Shown one piece after another: positions 1-10,202 of a DNA stretch of 64,000 bases. The first letter of the stretch is position 1, and every line of letters starts with the position of its first letter. The stretch is from Fragilariopsis cylindrus CCMP1102. Taxonomy: Eukaryota > Bacillariophyta > Bacillariophyceae > Bacillariales > Bacillariaceae. The translations under genes were made by a program, and so were the position numbers. The stretch spans positions 62,001 to 126,000 of the forward strand of contig FMBT01000398.1 of assembly GCA_900095095.1 (NCBI GenBank), in the 5' to 3' direction. Below the pieces are notes generated by a model. The model was not told the DNA's origin, searched no databases, and worked only from the letters and a program-made list of their open reading frames with translations.

Positions 1-143
1 CGCCCCGGCGCAAAGTTTTAAAAAGCTTCTCCCAAAAATGTTACAATTTTTTTGTTTTTGAACTACAGATTCGATTCGAATCCATTAAATTACCGTCCGG
101 TCCCGCCCAGTTCAATATCAATATACTAATCTCGACAACAACA

Positions 144-866
144 ATGTCATCGCTCCATGCACAATCAGACGCTGTCGCTGATAGAGCAATGAAGGAAAAA
201 TTAGATTCTTTATTGTTAGAGCATCGTCAAGCTTTATTTTCCGTATTGGAAATGGATCGTGAACTACAGCGGAATAAGGAAACTGCAGCCAACAAAGCAA
301 TTTTATTGGAGGCAGCTTTAACTTCTGCTGTGGTACTGCTTCGTGCATTTTTAAGTTCTGTATTTAGAAAGGATCGTGAACAGCGGAAGGAAATTACTGC
401 CAATAACGAACAGCAGAAAAACAACGAAATTATTGATTTAAAGAAGGAATTAGAACAGTGTAAGGAAACGGCGTTGCTTACAGACACCAGTATAGCATCA
501 TCTGCAGACACCGATGATAAACTTGAGGAATTAATCGAAGCAGGGGATTGGACTGGTGTTGCAACACACTTACAGGCAGCTTCTGGAAAGGGGGCAAGCA
601 GTAGTGAAAAGAAAACTGAATCTACTGAGACAAGAAGATTGCGTCGTTTAAAACACTTACAGGAAGAACAAGAAGCACTGGCTCAAGCTGAAATCTGGAG
701 TGCGATAGCCGAGCAGTCGAAACAGCAGAAAAACAACGAAATTATTGATTTAAAGAAGGAATTAAAACAGTGTAAGAAAACGGCCGAACAGCAGAACAAT
801 GAAATTATTGATTTAAAGAAGGAATTAGTACAGCAAAAGGAAATTACGAAAAATAAAAATAAATAA
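144..866 (+). CDS. Coiled-coil protein with repeated NNEIIDLKKEL segments
   Basis: Intact 240-residue ORF with an A-rich context before its ATG (acaacaacaATG). It is mostly Glu/Lys/Gln-rich and should form coiled coil over about residues 15-60, 80-115 and 155-240. The segment NNEIIDLKKEL occurs three times (near residues 92, 200 and 221), so part of the coil arose by internal duplication. The middle carries a stretch, KLEELIEAGDWTGVATHLQA (about 127-146), resembling a motif I recall from several diatom coiled-coil proteins; that link is from memory and not checked. There is no signal peptide, membrane segment or catalytic motif. The function is unknown; a scaffold or cytoskeletal role would be a guess. 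The neighbouring DNA holds no partner gene. Confidence 0.6.
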   Translation: MSSLHAQSDAVADRAMKEKLDSLLLEHRQALFSVLEMDRELQRNKETAANKAILLEAALTSAVVLLRAFLSSVFRKDREQRKEITANNEQQKNNEIIDLKKELEQCKETALLTDTSIASSADTDDKLEELIEAGDWTGVATHLQAASGKGASSSEKKTESTETRRLRRLKHLQEEQEALAQAEIWSAIAEQSKQQKNNEIIDLKKELKQCKKTAEQQNNEIIDLKKELVQQKEITKNKNK

Positions 867-1954
867 GAATCTTGAGAGTGTATGTATTAATTTGAATCCC
901 CTCTTTGACGAAGTTGCCGACGAATCCGACGAATGAAATCTACTCAAGATTTTCAACCTCGAAAACGTTTTATAATACGGGATTTGAATCGTTGAAGATT
1001 GACGACGACGAAGATGAATGATGAAATACATATCAGAACAACGGAAAGGAATGTGGGAACGAACGGATCCGATCTATATTATTTACGGGTAGAAATGGGT
1101 GAACAGTACATACAATATCAATTCATTACCTATAAACACACAGAGTAGTACTTATTAATATATTAATAAAACATATATGATTATCTATAAACGCACATAG
1201 TAGTACTTATATCACGTATACGTGATACAAATTCTACCCATTTTACATTACAGCATCCTAGAGTAGCATCGGTCCCACCAGGACAATAAGTACCGCATCT
1301 CCATTCCGCCGGGTGTACTGTCTTCTGTCGTGGTTTCCCATCACATTATGTTGATTCCATTGAATTATTTCGATTCTAAGGATGGACCAATCGATTGATC
1401 GGTTGTTGCAAATGGAATGGATGCTATCTTTTTTTTTGTGAATTTTCATTCGATGTTACTTTTCGTCCAATCGTGATAACTAAAGTACTTAATACATCAA
1501 AACATCAGCAAAGATTCTCACAATCACATAGCTTCAGAGCACCTTCAAAGTGCACTCTCAACTCCATCGTCCATTCGATACGAACCAACGGGTGCACTCG
1601 TTCCTAAAAGAGATGAATGAATCAACAGGCATTTTCGATAAGAAAAGAAGAACATGACTTTTGAGCGCGTGTTTGCTGCAGATCGCGAAGCCAGAAAAGG
1701 ACTGCTAATTAAACATCTTAAGAAAGAGAAACGAAACGAAGTACTGGCATCCTCTCCATCTACACCTCACGTAATCTTTCCGTCCAGATAAACAACGACC
1801 ATTAAACAAAACTGCAATTAAATTCGACTACTCACCATTTCATTTCGATTTTTTGTCCCCTTCTTTCTTCTTCTTCTTCTTCTTCTACCTTCTCATCGGA
1901 AAAAAACTCGATTTTCCACGATGGCGACGAAACACACTTACAACATACACAAAC

Positions 1955-2021
1955 AAATTCACGTGACTTGTTGATAATGATAACAATGATGATGACAAGA
2001 ACGACAATGACAATGAGGATG

Positions 2022-2059
<38 letters not shown>

Positions 2060-2236
2060 AAAATAATTACCGTTTCAAATAGCAATAGCAATAGCAATTC
2101 AAATTCAAATTCTGATGATGTATTATCATCATCATCATTAGTTGATTTATTTATTGAATTACCATACTGTTGCACCTATTATATTATATGGAATAATTAC
2201 GTCAATGGAATGACATAGAATGAACATGAATGACAT
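1955..2236 (-). repeat. Left arm of an inverted repeat flanking the DUF2779 gene
   Basis: Read on the minus strand this matches 8836-9028 on the plus strand. Both share a CATTCCATTGAC element, GTAATTATT, a GGTGCAACAG junction and a coding-like stretch ending SSEFEFELL..FET. The copy here is longer because of simple-repeat expansion (CTATTGCTATTG and the GAC run). Confidence 0.75.
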
Positions 2237-2748
2237 GGAATGAATACTGACAAAAGACATACAATGATACGAATGAATGATGTGAATAATGTAATACACA
2301 TATTATGGAATCTAAATAATCTATGATATACGATATGAATATAAACATACACTGTAACTTTTTCAAAGAATATAAACATATAATGTACCTTTTTCAAAGT
2401 TATTTACTCTTCTATACATTTTATAGAGCTTGCAATAGAGATAAACATGTGAAATTTGATATTTGAGTTATATACATGGTTAGCAGCAGATAGTGTCTGT
2501 TAGTCGAGTCAAGCAAGTTGTCAATGTATAAACATGTACTGACATAATGACGCAATCTTACAGTAGTGCGTGCGACTTTGGTTGCTTTTGTGGATTGGAC
2601 ATCCCAACAAGGAGATACTTTTTATATGCTTCAACCAGTGGATGCAATTTGCAGCGCGTGTAAAATTTTGTTGACATTCTTTTTTCAAAAAATGAGGCGA
2701 GGGGAATAATTTGGAACTGTACGACATAGATGACTTTCATTTACAAAA

Positions 2749-2987
2749 TATTGATTTTCTCATTCCGCTCACTTTTTGAAAACGAATATGCCCTCAATTG
2801 AAGATGGTATGTGTGTAATGGATATCGTTAACAAGATACGTTCTTCTTGAAAAAGTGAGTCAATATTTGCAATTGATTTTCTCATTCCCATTTTTTGAAT
2901 ACGAATATCATGCCCTCAATTGAAGATGATATGTGTGTAATAGACATCTTTCAAACAGATACGTTCTTTTCGAAAAATTGAGTCATA
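2749..2987. repeat. Tandem duplication, two ~120 bp units
   Basis: Units at about 2749-2871 and 2872-2987 both start ATTGATTTTCTCATTCC and share CCCTCAATTGAAGATG, TATGTGTGTAAT and GATACGTTCTT. They differ by scattered substitutions and small indels. No coding frame runs through both. Confidence 0.8.
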
Positions 2988-3330
2988 GGCGATACGAAAA
3001 ATTTAGCTAGAAAAAATATGCATAGATTCTTTGTTTCGGGAATATGATAATAATGAATGAATGAATCGAATGAATCCTACTAATACTCAAATGAGAATGA
3101 CAAGAATGAGAATGAGAATGGATGACTATTTTTTTGTATTTGTATTATTATTTTAATTTATAAACAATTTTGCCAATAAATTCAAACCTACTGGAATCGA
3201 TCGTCGTTGCTTCGGATGGATTGAACGATTGCAAACAATTACAGTACTACTACATATAGTATTACGGCATCCATCATCCATCTGTCATCTGTCATCTGTC
3301 ATCATCAGTATATTATATAATTTTATTTTC

Positions 3331-6300
3331 TTACATTTTACTTAATGCTTTATGTATTTCAACTAGTGCTAATGTATCTAATTTACAGTATTCTAATAAT
3401 GCATTTCTTGTTGCTTTTGTAGTATCTTCATCTTCATCTTTATCTTCATCATGTTGACGACTATTGTTATTATTACGATTAGTAATCATATCAGCAAATG
3501 CTGCAGTGGCTGTACCACCATCTGCAATACCACCAGAACTACTACTACTACTACTACTTCCATCATTATTATTATTATTGGTGTCATTATCATCTTTTGC
3601 AACTAATAAATTTTGATAGGATTGTTCAAGTCCAGGACATAATGCTGGTAGTACCATTTTAATACTAGTTCGACCACGAAATTTTGGATGTACTATACCA
3701 CATTCTTTAATGATCTGTTCTAGATCTACTAAACGATTCTCAATTATATCCTGGATCTGTTGAGCGTATCTAGGAAATAATGTTGCCATTTTTTTTAATT
3801 GTATTTTTTCATACGAGGAATATACTAATATTGATCCCAAGAATACTGATCCCTCTACAGTAGTATCGCCGCCGCCACTACTGTTGTCGTCGTCACTGTT
3901 GTTGACGTCGAAGCTATAACCTAAATCTTGTAATAGATTCTGTAATAATTCTTCTCGACAATCTCGCTTCGGATCTGCTAAATATTCGGAATGTGACAAT
4001 AGTATTGCGTCTTCTTGAGATGAGAATGATGAAGAATTATTATTCGCATTAGCATCCGCATTATTATTCGCATTAGTATAAGATGAAGTAGAAGAAGAAT
4101 GAGTTGAATGTTGTTGATGCTGATGTTGATGATGATGAATTGAATATTGTGTGACCATTGTTTCATAGGATTTCATACCACTATAGGGTGGTCGTAATAA
4201 TGTCACTGCTTCAAAATCTAAATATCGTACTACTGCCGGTTTTATTGTAGACGATGATGATGATGAATTACTATTACTTCGTTCGTTGCCTACTTCTTCT
4301 TCTTCTTCTTCTTCTTGACTACAACAATTAATAATTTTATTCAAATAATAGTGTAATTTCTCAGAATCATTCACAATTAATCTATCTTGTAAAACAGCAT
4401 TATAAAATTGCAATTGATTTTTTGTCAATAACTCTTCTTTCTTTTTCTTTTTCTTTGTCTTTTTTTTCTTGATCTTTTTCTTCTTGTCCACAACCACATC
4501 ACCGTTGTGCTTATCGAGTAGTACCACCTCTTCTTCTTCTTCTTCCTTCTCACCATCATCATCTTCATTATTGTCATTGTTGTGAATTATAATATCTTTA
4601 ATTTCTAAACTATTATTGGAGAATGGAGGATGATGCATCTTATTGGATGATGACATTATGGTATCAAATCGTTTTTGTGATAATCGTGGTAATTCCCATA
4701 TACTGTGTTCTAATTTCTCCTCGCTGTTCTTATTATTATTATTATTATAACAGACAGTATCAAATAAATCACATTTTCCACATGCGAATTTATATTCTAC
4801 TGGTGGTGGTGGTGGTGGTGGTTGTAGTTGTGATGACATCATTTGTGGTCTTGGTGAAGAAGTACTACCATCGGTTATTGCAGTTGCAGTTGCAGTTGTC
4901 GTTGCTGTTGGTGATGTCGTTGCTGTTGCTGTTGGTGATGTCGTTGCTGCTCCATCCATCATCATTGTGGTTCGCAAATGAAAATTATCATCTACATTCA
5001 AATCCATATCCACTACATCCAAATCTCTATCCTCCATAATAATGTTGTTGTAATTTTTAGTGGTAGTGTCGTCAATAACAGTACTAGTATTAATACTACC
5101 TGTGACAGCCTCAATGTGTTTTAAATTGAATTCTATATTATTGTCAATGATATAGGTATTCACAAGATCAGTACAATCAATCACTTTATATAATAAATCA
5201 TCGTCAGTATTTTTCTCGTCGTCATCAACATTATTATTACCGAATTTATGATTATTAGTATTGTAATAATTGGAATTCACCACAATTAATGTAGCTTTCT
5301 CTATTATTATATTACTATTATTAGACGGTTGTCGTTGTTCTAATAATAATGATTGACGTGCTACATAAACACTATAGGCTAGATCCGGTATCTTTTTTAA
5401 ATAGGATTTATCGGTAGAACTTTTAATTTCTATTAGTTCCCAATATTCTTCTTTATCTTCTTCTCCTGTGCTTTCGGACTTCTTTGACGTTGTTGACTCT
5501 TCTGATGTTGACGCTGACTCTGTCATCGAAGTTGTTGGTTGATGCCGATGACGAACCATAGCATCCGGACGTGCTATCAGATTATTATTAGTACCACTGA
5601 TAAAAGTTGGTTGTAGTATTGTATCCACAACAACTACTGATGAACCAATATTAGATGTGTAGTAATCGTCGTTGTTGTTGTCGTTGTAATAGTCGTTGTT
5701 TCTGTCATCATCATCTTCTTCTTCTTCACGACTCTTGACCCGTGTACTTATTGATGATGATGATGACGGTGCTGACGATGACAATGACGATGAAGATTTA
5801 CCTGTACTACGTATACTATTACCCATACCCATCATATAATTTTGTGTGATTTGAAATGCTGTCACTGGTGAATAGTCATCAATACATACTACATTACTAC
5901 TAGAAGTACTACTACCACCATTATTGTGATTACTGTATCCAAATTTATGCTGATAGACATATTTTTCAAATTCAAGACCTTCTCGTTTTAAATAATCATT
6001 CATGGAATTTGAATTACTATTTGTAGAATTTGAATTACTATTTGAGGTGTTATTTCCTAACGACTCCTCTAATAATAATAATGTTAATAATAATTCCGGA
6101 CGACGTTTATACCAACCTAATCTCGAACATGTCATGGAGGAATCATAAATTGCTTTATTGATATAACGTAATTTATGTTGAGTAATAGTATGGTGGTGGT
6201 TATTGGTACTACTACTTTGATTTGTGTCATCGTCATCTCCCTCGTTGTTGTTGTCGTAGTAGTATCGCTCTTCTGATGATAGTGAGGATGATAGTGATGG

Positions 6301-6588
6301 TGATACTAGAGTTGTTGATGATGATGAGGATGATACCAGAGATGAGAAGAAGGCTGACGATGACGATGATGGACGTCTGTTATTATTGACACTACTACTG
6401 CAATAATAGCAAGATCCATTCCCCCGCCAACTACCAATGTCGACGAGACGTAGATAGCGAGATCGTCGACGACGGGTAATAGCGCTAGTATTACATGTAG
6501 CGGTATTATTATTTGTTGTAGTAGTAGTAGTCGAAAAGCGTCGACGTACTGCAGCTGCAGCTTTTATATGATTTAGTACAGTAGACAT
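3331..6588 (-). CDS. Cas4/RecB-like PD-(D/E)XK nuclease fused to a DUF2779 DEDD-type domain, probably organelle-targeted
   Basis: Intact 1085-residue ORF. In order: an Arg/Ser/Thr-rich, acid-free N-terminus (1-50) like a mitochondrial presequence; a region with Cys154 in a CSRLGWYKRRPEL context; a PD-(D/E)XK-like core with ARPDAM (339-344) and WELIEIKSST (383-392), giving Asp342, Glu387 and Lys389; CxxCx6C (Cys603, 606, 613), which with Cys154 matches the iron-sulphur ligand pattern of Cas4/AddB nucleases; then the DUF2779 region (785-1085) with LDFE (Asp791, Glu793), VYSSYEK, RLVDL (Asp955), SIKMVLPAL and EYCKLDTLA (Asp1071), a DEDD exonuclease-like set. Long Asn/Ser/Thr/Glu/Lys inserts separate the conserved blocks and explain its length against shorter bacterial relatives. 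DUF2779 is known mainly from bacteria, so transfer from bacteria is inferred. DNA end processing or repair in an organelle is plausible but unproven. Confidence 0.8.
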   Translation of the reverse strand: MSTVLNHIKAAAAVRRRFSTTTTTTNNNTATCNTSAITRRRRSRYLRLVDIGSWRGNGSCYYCSSSVNNNRRPSSSSSAFFSSLVSSSSSSTTLVSPSLSSSLSSEERYYYDNNNEGDDDDTNQSSSTNNHHHTITQHKLRYINKAIYDSSMTCSRLGWYKRRPELLLTLLLLEESLGNNTSNSNSNSTNSNSNSMNDYLKREGLEFEKYVYQHKFGYSNHNNGGSSTSSSNVVCIDDYSPVTAFQITQNYMMGMGNSIRSTGKSSSSLSSSAPSSSSSISTRVKSREEEEDDDDRNNDYYNDNNNDDYYTSNIGSSVVVVDTILQPTFISGTNNNLIARPDAMVRHRHQPTTSMTESASTSEESTTSKKSESTGEEDKEEYWELIEIKSSTDKSYLKKIPDLAYSVYVARQSLLLEQRQPSNNSNIIIEKATLIVVNSNYYNTNNHKFGNNNVDDDEKNTDDDLLYKVIDCTDLVNTYIIDNNIEFNLKHIEAVTGSINTSTVIDDTTTKNYNNIIMEDRDLDVVDMDLNVDDNFHLRTTMMMDGAATTSPTATATTSPTATTTATATAITDGSTSSPRPQMMSSQLQPPPPPPPVEYKFACGKCDLFDTVCYNNNNNKNSEEKLEHSIWELPRLSQKRFDTIMSSSNKMHHPPFSNNSLEIKDIIIHNNDNNEDDDGEKEEEEEEVVLLDKHNGDVVVDKKKKIKKKKTKKKKKKEELLTKNQLQFYNAVLQDRLIVNDSEKLHYYLNKIINCCSQEEEEEEEVGNERSNSNSSSSSSTIKPAVVRYLDFEAVTLLRPPYSGMKSYETMVTQYSIHHHQHQHQQHSTHSSSTSSYTNANNNADANANNNSSSFSSQEDAILLSHSEYLADPKRDCREELLQNLLQDLGYSFDVNNSDDDNSSGGGDTTVEGSVFLGSILVYSSYEKIQLKKMATLFPRYAQQIQDIIENRLVDLEQIIKECGIVHPKFRGRTSIKMVLPALCPGLEQSYQNLLVAKDDNDTNNNNNDGSSSSSSSSGGIADGGTATAAFADMITNRNNNNSRQHDEDKDEDEDTTKATRNALLEYCKLDTLALVEIHKALSKM

Positions 6589-7985
6589 TATTATGCAGCA
6601 TGTGTGTTGTTCTCATTTTATTTATTTTCAATCAATGGAAACAAACAAACAATCAAACCAACAATCTCTACTTTATACTAGTAGACTATACTATCCTCTC
6701 CCCCTACTACAGAACTAAAACTGTTTGTATATGTTGTGTTGTGTTGACTGCTGCCGCCTGTGTGTGTGTGTGTGTGATTAGCGTATCGTATAAGGTAGGC
6801 AGTAGTGTTGATGAGGATGAGGATGATGGATGTGTTTATAAATCACGAGGACTGTGATGGATAGTTAGGTTTTACGGTACTAAAGCAACCCCCCCAAATA
6901 CAATATCACGCACTGTACTGTACGTTGTTCATTAGTTGTATTTGAGGGATTTATTCCCCCTCTTCTAATTTTCCAATCAGACGAATACACACGACTCAAT
7001 TTTTAAAACTGTTTCAGTACAGTACAAAGAGTAGTTTTCTGTCAGCGTGTTATCACATAGGCTGTTGATCAGGCTGTGGACTTGTTTCACATCTTTTTTA
7101 ATTAATTCAAAATTATGAGAACAAAAAGAATTGGAATTTCTGCTCGATATCTCAATTAATTAATATCGGTCCATCTACTACAAACTTTATAGACGAAATA
7201 TAACTATTCATACTGTGAATAGAGCCAAAAAATATCGTGATAAGAATTCCATTGGAAAAAATTATAAGAGGTGTTTTGTCGTGATAAGATTTTATGACTA
7301 TGTCGGGGTTTTGGTCTGATGACTTAACTGAGTCGATCAAAGCAGTTGAATAATATAATAAAATCAAGGGTTGAGCGAGTGTGAATTATGTAAGTTACTA
7401 TCGATTTGTAAGAAATCTTGCAGTAGTACCACTGATTGTGTTGTATATGGGAGTGATACTATCTTCGTTTAACACTAGAAGTAGCTAACCTGTTGAATAA
7501 CGTCTAAAAAGTAGTGAAGGTCTGAAAGTTAGCACTGTATTTTTGCAGCGTACAGTATTCAGAATACAGACACATGGTGTGTGCGCGCAGATCGGTTGAA
7601 ACTTTTATCAAATTGACTGTATAGGACCTTTGTATTTGGTGTAGTTTAAAACAGCGAGACTTGGTCTGGTGTACTGTCTTTTCGATATTAATAGCACAAG
7701 ATATGACACGAAAGCGGGATGCTGCTAAACTCCATTTTGTCACCCAAGAAAAGAAAAGAAAAAAAAGGTGTTTGCTTCTTTCAAGACCGAAACAACAATA
7801 ACAACAACAACAACAACAACAACAACAATAATAATATCACCATGATTAGACGAGCACAACCTACTAAGCAAGCCTCTTCCTCCTCCTCCACTCTGTAGGG
7901 ATATCTTCTCTATGGGAGTGTATGCGCCAGAGTAGAGTTTGATCCGACCTCTTTACAAGTCAGGGTGGTGGTTATTTTGTTTTTG

Positions 7986-8271
7986 TCACTGCAGTTCCTA
8001 CAGAAGAAAAAAAAGAAGTCGATCATGTCAATTATATTGAAAATTCAATTGGTAGTATCAATTCGTCCTCTCCTTTCATTGATGATGGAAGATTATATGC
8101 TCAATCATTATTTGATCTATTAGGAGGTGGGGATGGGGGTGGTGTTGGTGGTGGTACTAATCGTAGTGGTTGCCGTATTGAATCTATAGGGTTAGGGAGC
8201 AGCGACAGCAGTAGTACTACCACCACCACCACCATCAACGGCAGTCCAGTCCAGTCCGTGGACGATGGGTG
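7986..8271 (+). pseudogene. Protein-like open stretch, no start codon
   Basis: About 95 codons read without a stop and look like low-complexity diatom protein: EEKKEVDHVNYIENSIGSIN, then PFIDDGRLYAQSLFDLLGGG, then Gly- and Ser/Thr-rich sequence. There is no upstream ATG in frame nearby and the frame ends in a stop. It may be an exon of an unrecognised gene or a decayed copy. The function is unknown. Confidence 0.25.
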
Positions 8272-8835
8272 ATATGATATACTGGATTGCCGGTCGTGTT
8301 GTCGTGGCTTTCCACAGTCGAAGAAGTCGCATCCAGTACTAACAGACGCTGATGGAAGGAAAGAAGAATTAAGCGGCAGGGTTGAATTTGAAAGTAATCT
8401 TATCGCTTCCACAATAACATCGACATTAACATCAACATTCACCGACAGCAAGATGGTATTGATAGATGATGAATTTGAATCAGATCTGGGAAGAAGATGA
8501 GGAGACAACCAAAGATCAACAACTAACGCACACAACAATTCGAGGCATATGGTACTAGGAATTGGATTACTATAACTACAATATATACAAACACAACAGT
8601 ATACACGATGATCTGATCTTGATCTTAATCTAATCTAATCTAATCTAATCTATAACGGAGAGGAGAGGAGTCAATGGGACTATTATAATCGATAATTAGG
8701 AAGAGGAACACGGGCAAATTTTGAAATCAATTAAATGGGGAACGGTAATAAACTGGGATGATTTTATATTTGTCAATGGGTAGGGTAGGTAGTGTAACAA
8801 GATTATCCTAAAGTTACTACTATTTCATTCTCATT

Positions 8836-9028
8836 CTATTATGTCATTCCATTGACTTGACGTAATTATTATTTCCTATACTATAACAGGTGCAACAGCA
8901 TGGTAATGCTGATGATGATGATTATAATACATCATCAGAATTTGAATTTGAATTGCTATTGATATTTGAAACGGTAGTTATTTTGTCATCATCATTGTTA
9001 TCATTATCAAGTTATTGTTGTTGTAATA
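8836..9028 (+). repeat. Right arm of an inverted repeat flanking the DUF2779 gene
   Basis: This matches the minus strand of 1955-2236. A pyrimidine-rich run followed by AACAG^GTGCAACAG could be a 3' splice site. The following frame, continuing to 9288, reads QQHGN..DDDDYNTSSEFEFELL, and the other copy keeps the same frame (QQYGN...DDDDNTSSEFEFELL), which hints that both derive from one coding exon. Confidence 0.7.
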
Positions 9029-9589
9029 GTAATGGTGACAATAATTCTGCATCCACACCTGTTACCTCATTCCCTAATACTGTTATAATACCTCTACCAC
9101 TACTACTACTACTACTACTACCACCCGCCGCTTCTTTTACTACTGCTACTCCTAGGACAGCTGCTGCTGCTGCTGCTGCTCGTTATTGTAATTCCATTCA
9201 CTTTGCTTCTTGTAAATCCAATCGAATCGAATTGAAATCGATTGATTCGAATTCAGAAATAGATGGCCGGCATACTAGGAATGAATGAATGAATGAATAT
9301 GGATCCGAATCAATCCTCTATCGAATCGTATTCCATTCTTTTCCTTTTTTTTCGAATACCGATAATAATAATATACTGATACATTATTCCTACGATTTAA
9401 TTAATCCGATGATTCTCTTCTTTCATCTCCTGCATGACATCATCGATCTATTCTATTATGTTGAATACTTTTTATTGTTCCTGCACTCAATTATACTAAT
9501 GTATGTATTTGTTATATTGTGACTGACTTGTTCTGATTGATTCTCTTTTGATTTCTTTCTTTTTTCTTTCGTATGTACTACATCTTGCG

Positions 9590-9676
9590 TTGCGTTGTGT
9601 TGCGTTGTGTTGCGTTGTGTTGTGTTGTGTTGTGTTGTGTTGCCTTGCCTTGTGTTGTGTTGTGTTGTGTTGCGTC
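9590..9676. repeat. GTTGT/GTTGC pentanucleotide satellite
   Basis: About 17 tandem pentamers, mostly GTTGT with GTTGC and GCCTT variants. Open frames on both strands (Cys/Val-rich on plus, His/Asn/Thr-rich on minus) come from the repeat and are not genes. Confidence 0.9.
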
Positions 9677-10202
9677 ATTATGTATGTGTGTGATACATAA
9701 CATGATATATAAGAGGTTCAACAACTCTTTCTTCTTTCTACTGTACAGTACTGCTGCATTCGACACCTTCACGTTCTTCTTCCTTGTACTGTATTGCATC
9801 CACCCTCGTAGGATGATGTACGTCTGGGGCATAGCGCGTAATGTAATAAATAGTTTTTGGTGTCGCGCGTCATTGATTTTTTGTTATATTCTTCTTTGAG
9901 TTGTGGTTTGAATTCTTCTTTTGTTTCCGCATAAATCGAAGGAAAAAGAGACAGAAAAAATAAATCCTCGTGTTATTATCACGAGATTTTTTTATTTTTC
10001 GTAATTTTTCGGAAATTGCAATTCTATTCCCTGTATTCTTCTAATTTTGAGTTGTCACTCTTTTTGATTTTGAACATTTACAAACGTAAATATACAAAAT
10101 TGACTAGTGTTTTTTTGGTTTTTTTGGCTTTCAATACGACTAAGACTCTTATTGACAGCTTTTGATTTACAAGACTTTTAAAAGTTTATATACTACTCTA
10201 TC

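Larger units (their letters stand above)
867..3330. other. Intergenic, repeats only
   Basis: I see no convincing gene. The stretch holds an inverted-repeat arm near 2.0-2.2 kb that includes a GAC-repeat run (2024-2059), a tandem duplication near 2.75-2.99 kb, and a segment (about 1284-1430) loosely like 54290-54440. The short open frames are simple-sequence artefacts. The last few hundred bases probably hold the 3' untranslated region of the minus-strand gene ending at 3331. Confidence 0.5.
6589..10202. other. Gene-poor intergenic region with fragments
   Basis: No complete gene is supported. A segment at about 7165-7230 is similar to 47570-47645 (shared GACGAAATATA and AATAGAG.CAAAAAAT), so it is a dispersed duplication. 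A protein-like open stretch lies at 7986-8271, the second inverted-repeat arm at 8836-9028 and a GTTGT/GTTGC satellite at 9590-9676. CAA repeats lie near 7800. The last ~250 bp upstream of 10203 are AT-rich and may contain the promoter of the large repetitive ORF. Confidence 0.5.

Noticed and set aside
9578-9899. Cys/Val-rich and His/Asn/Thr-rich ORFs
   Set aside because: Products of the GTTGT satellite.
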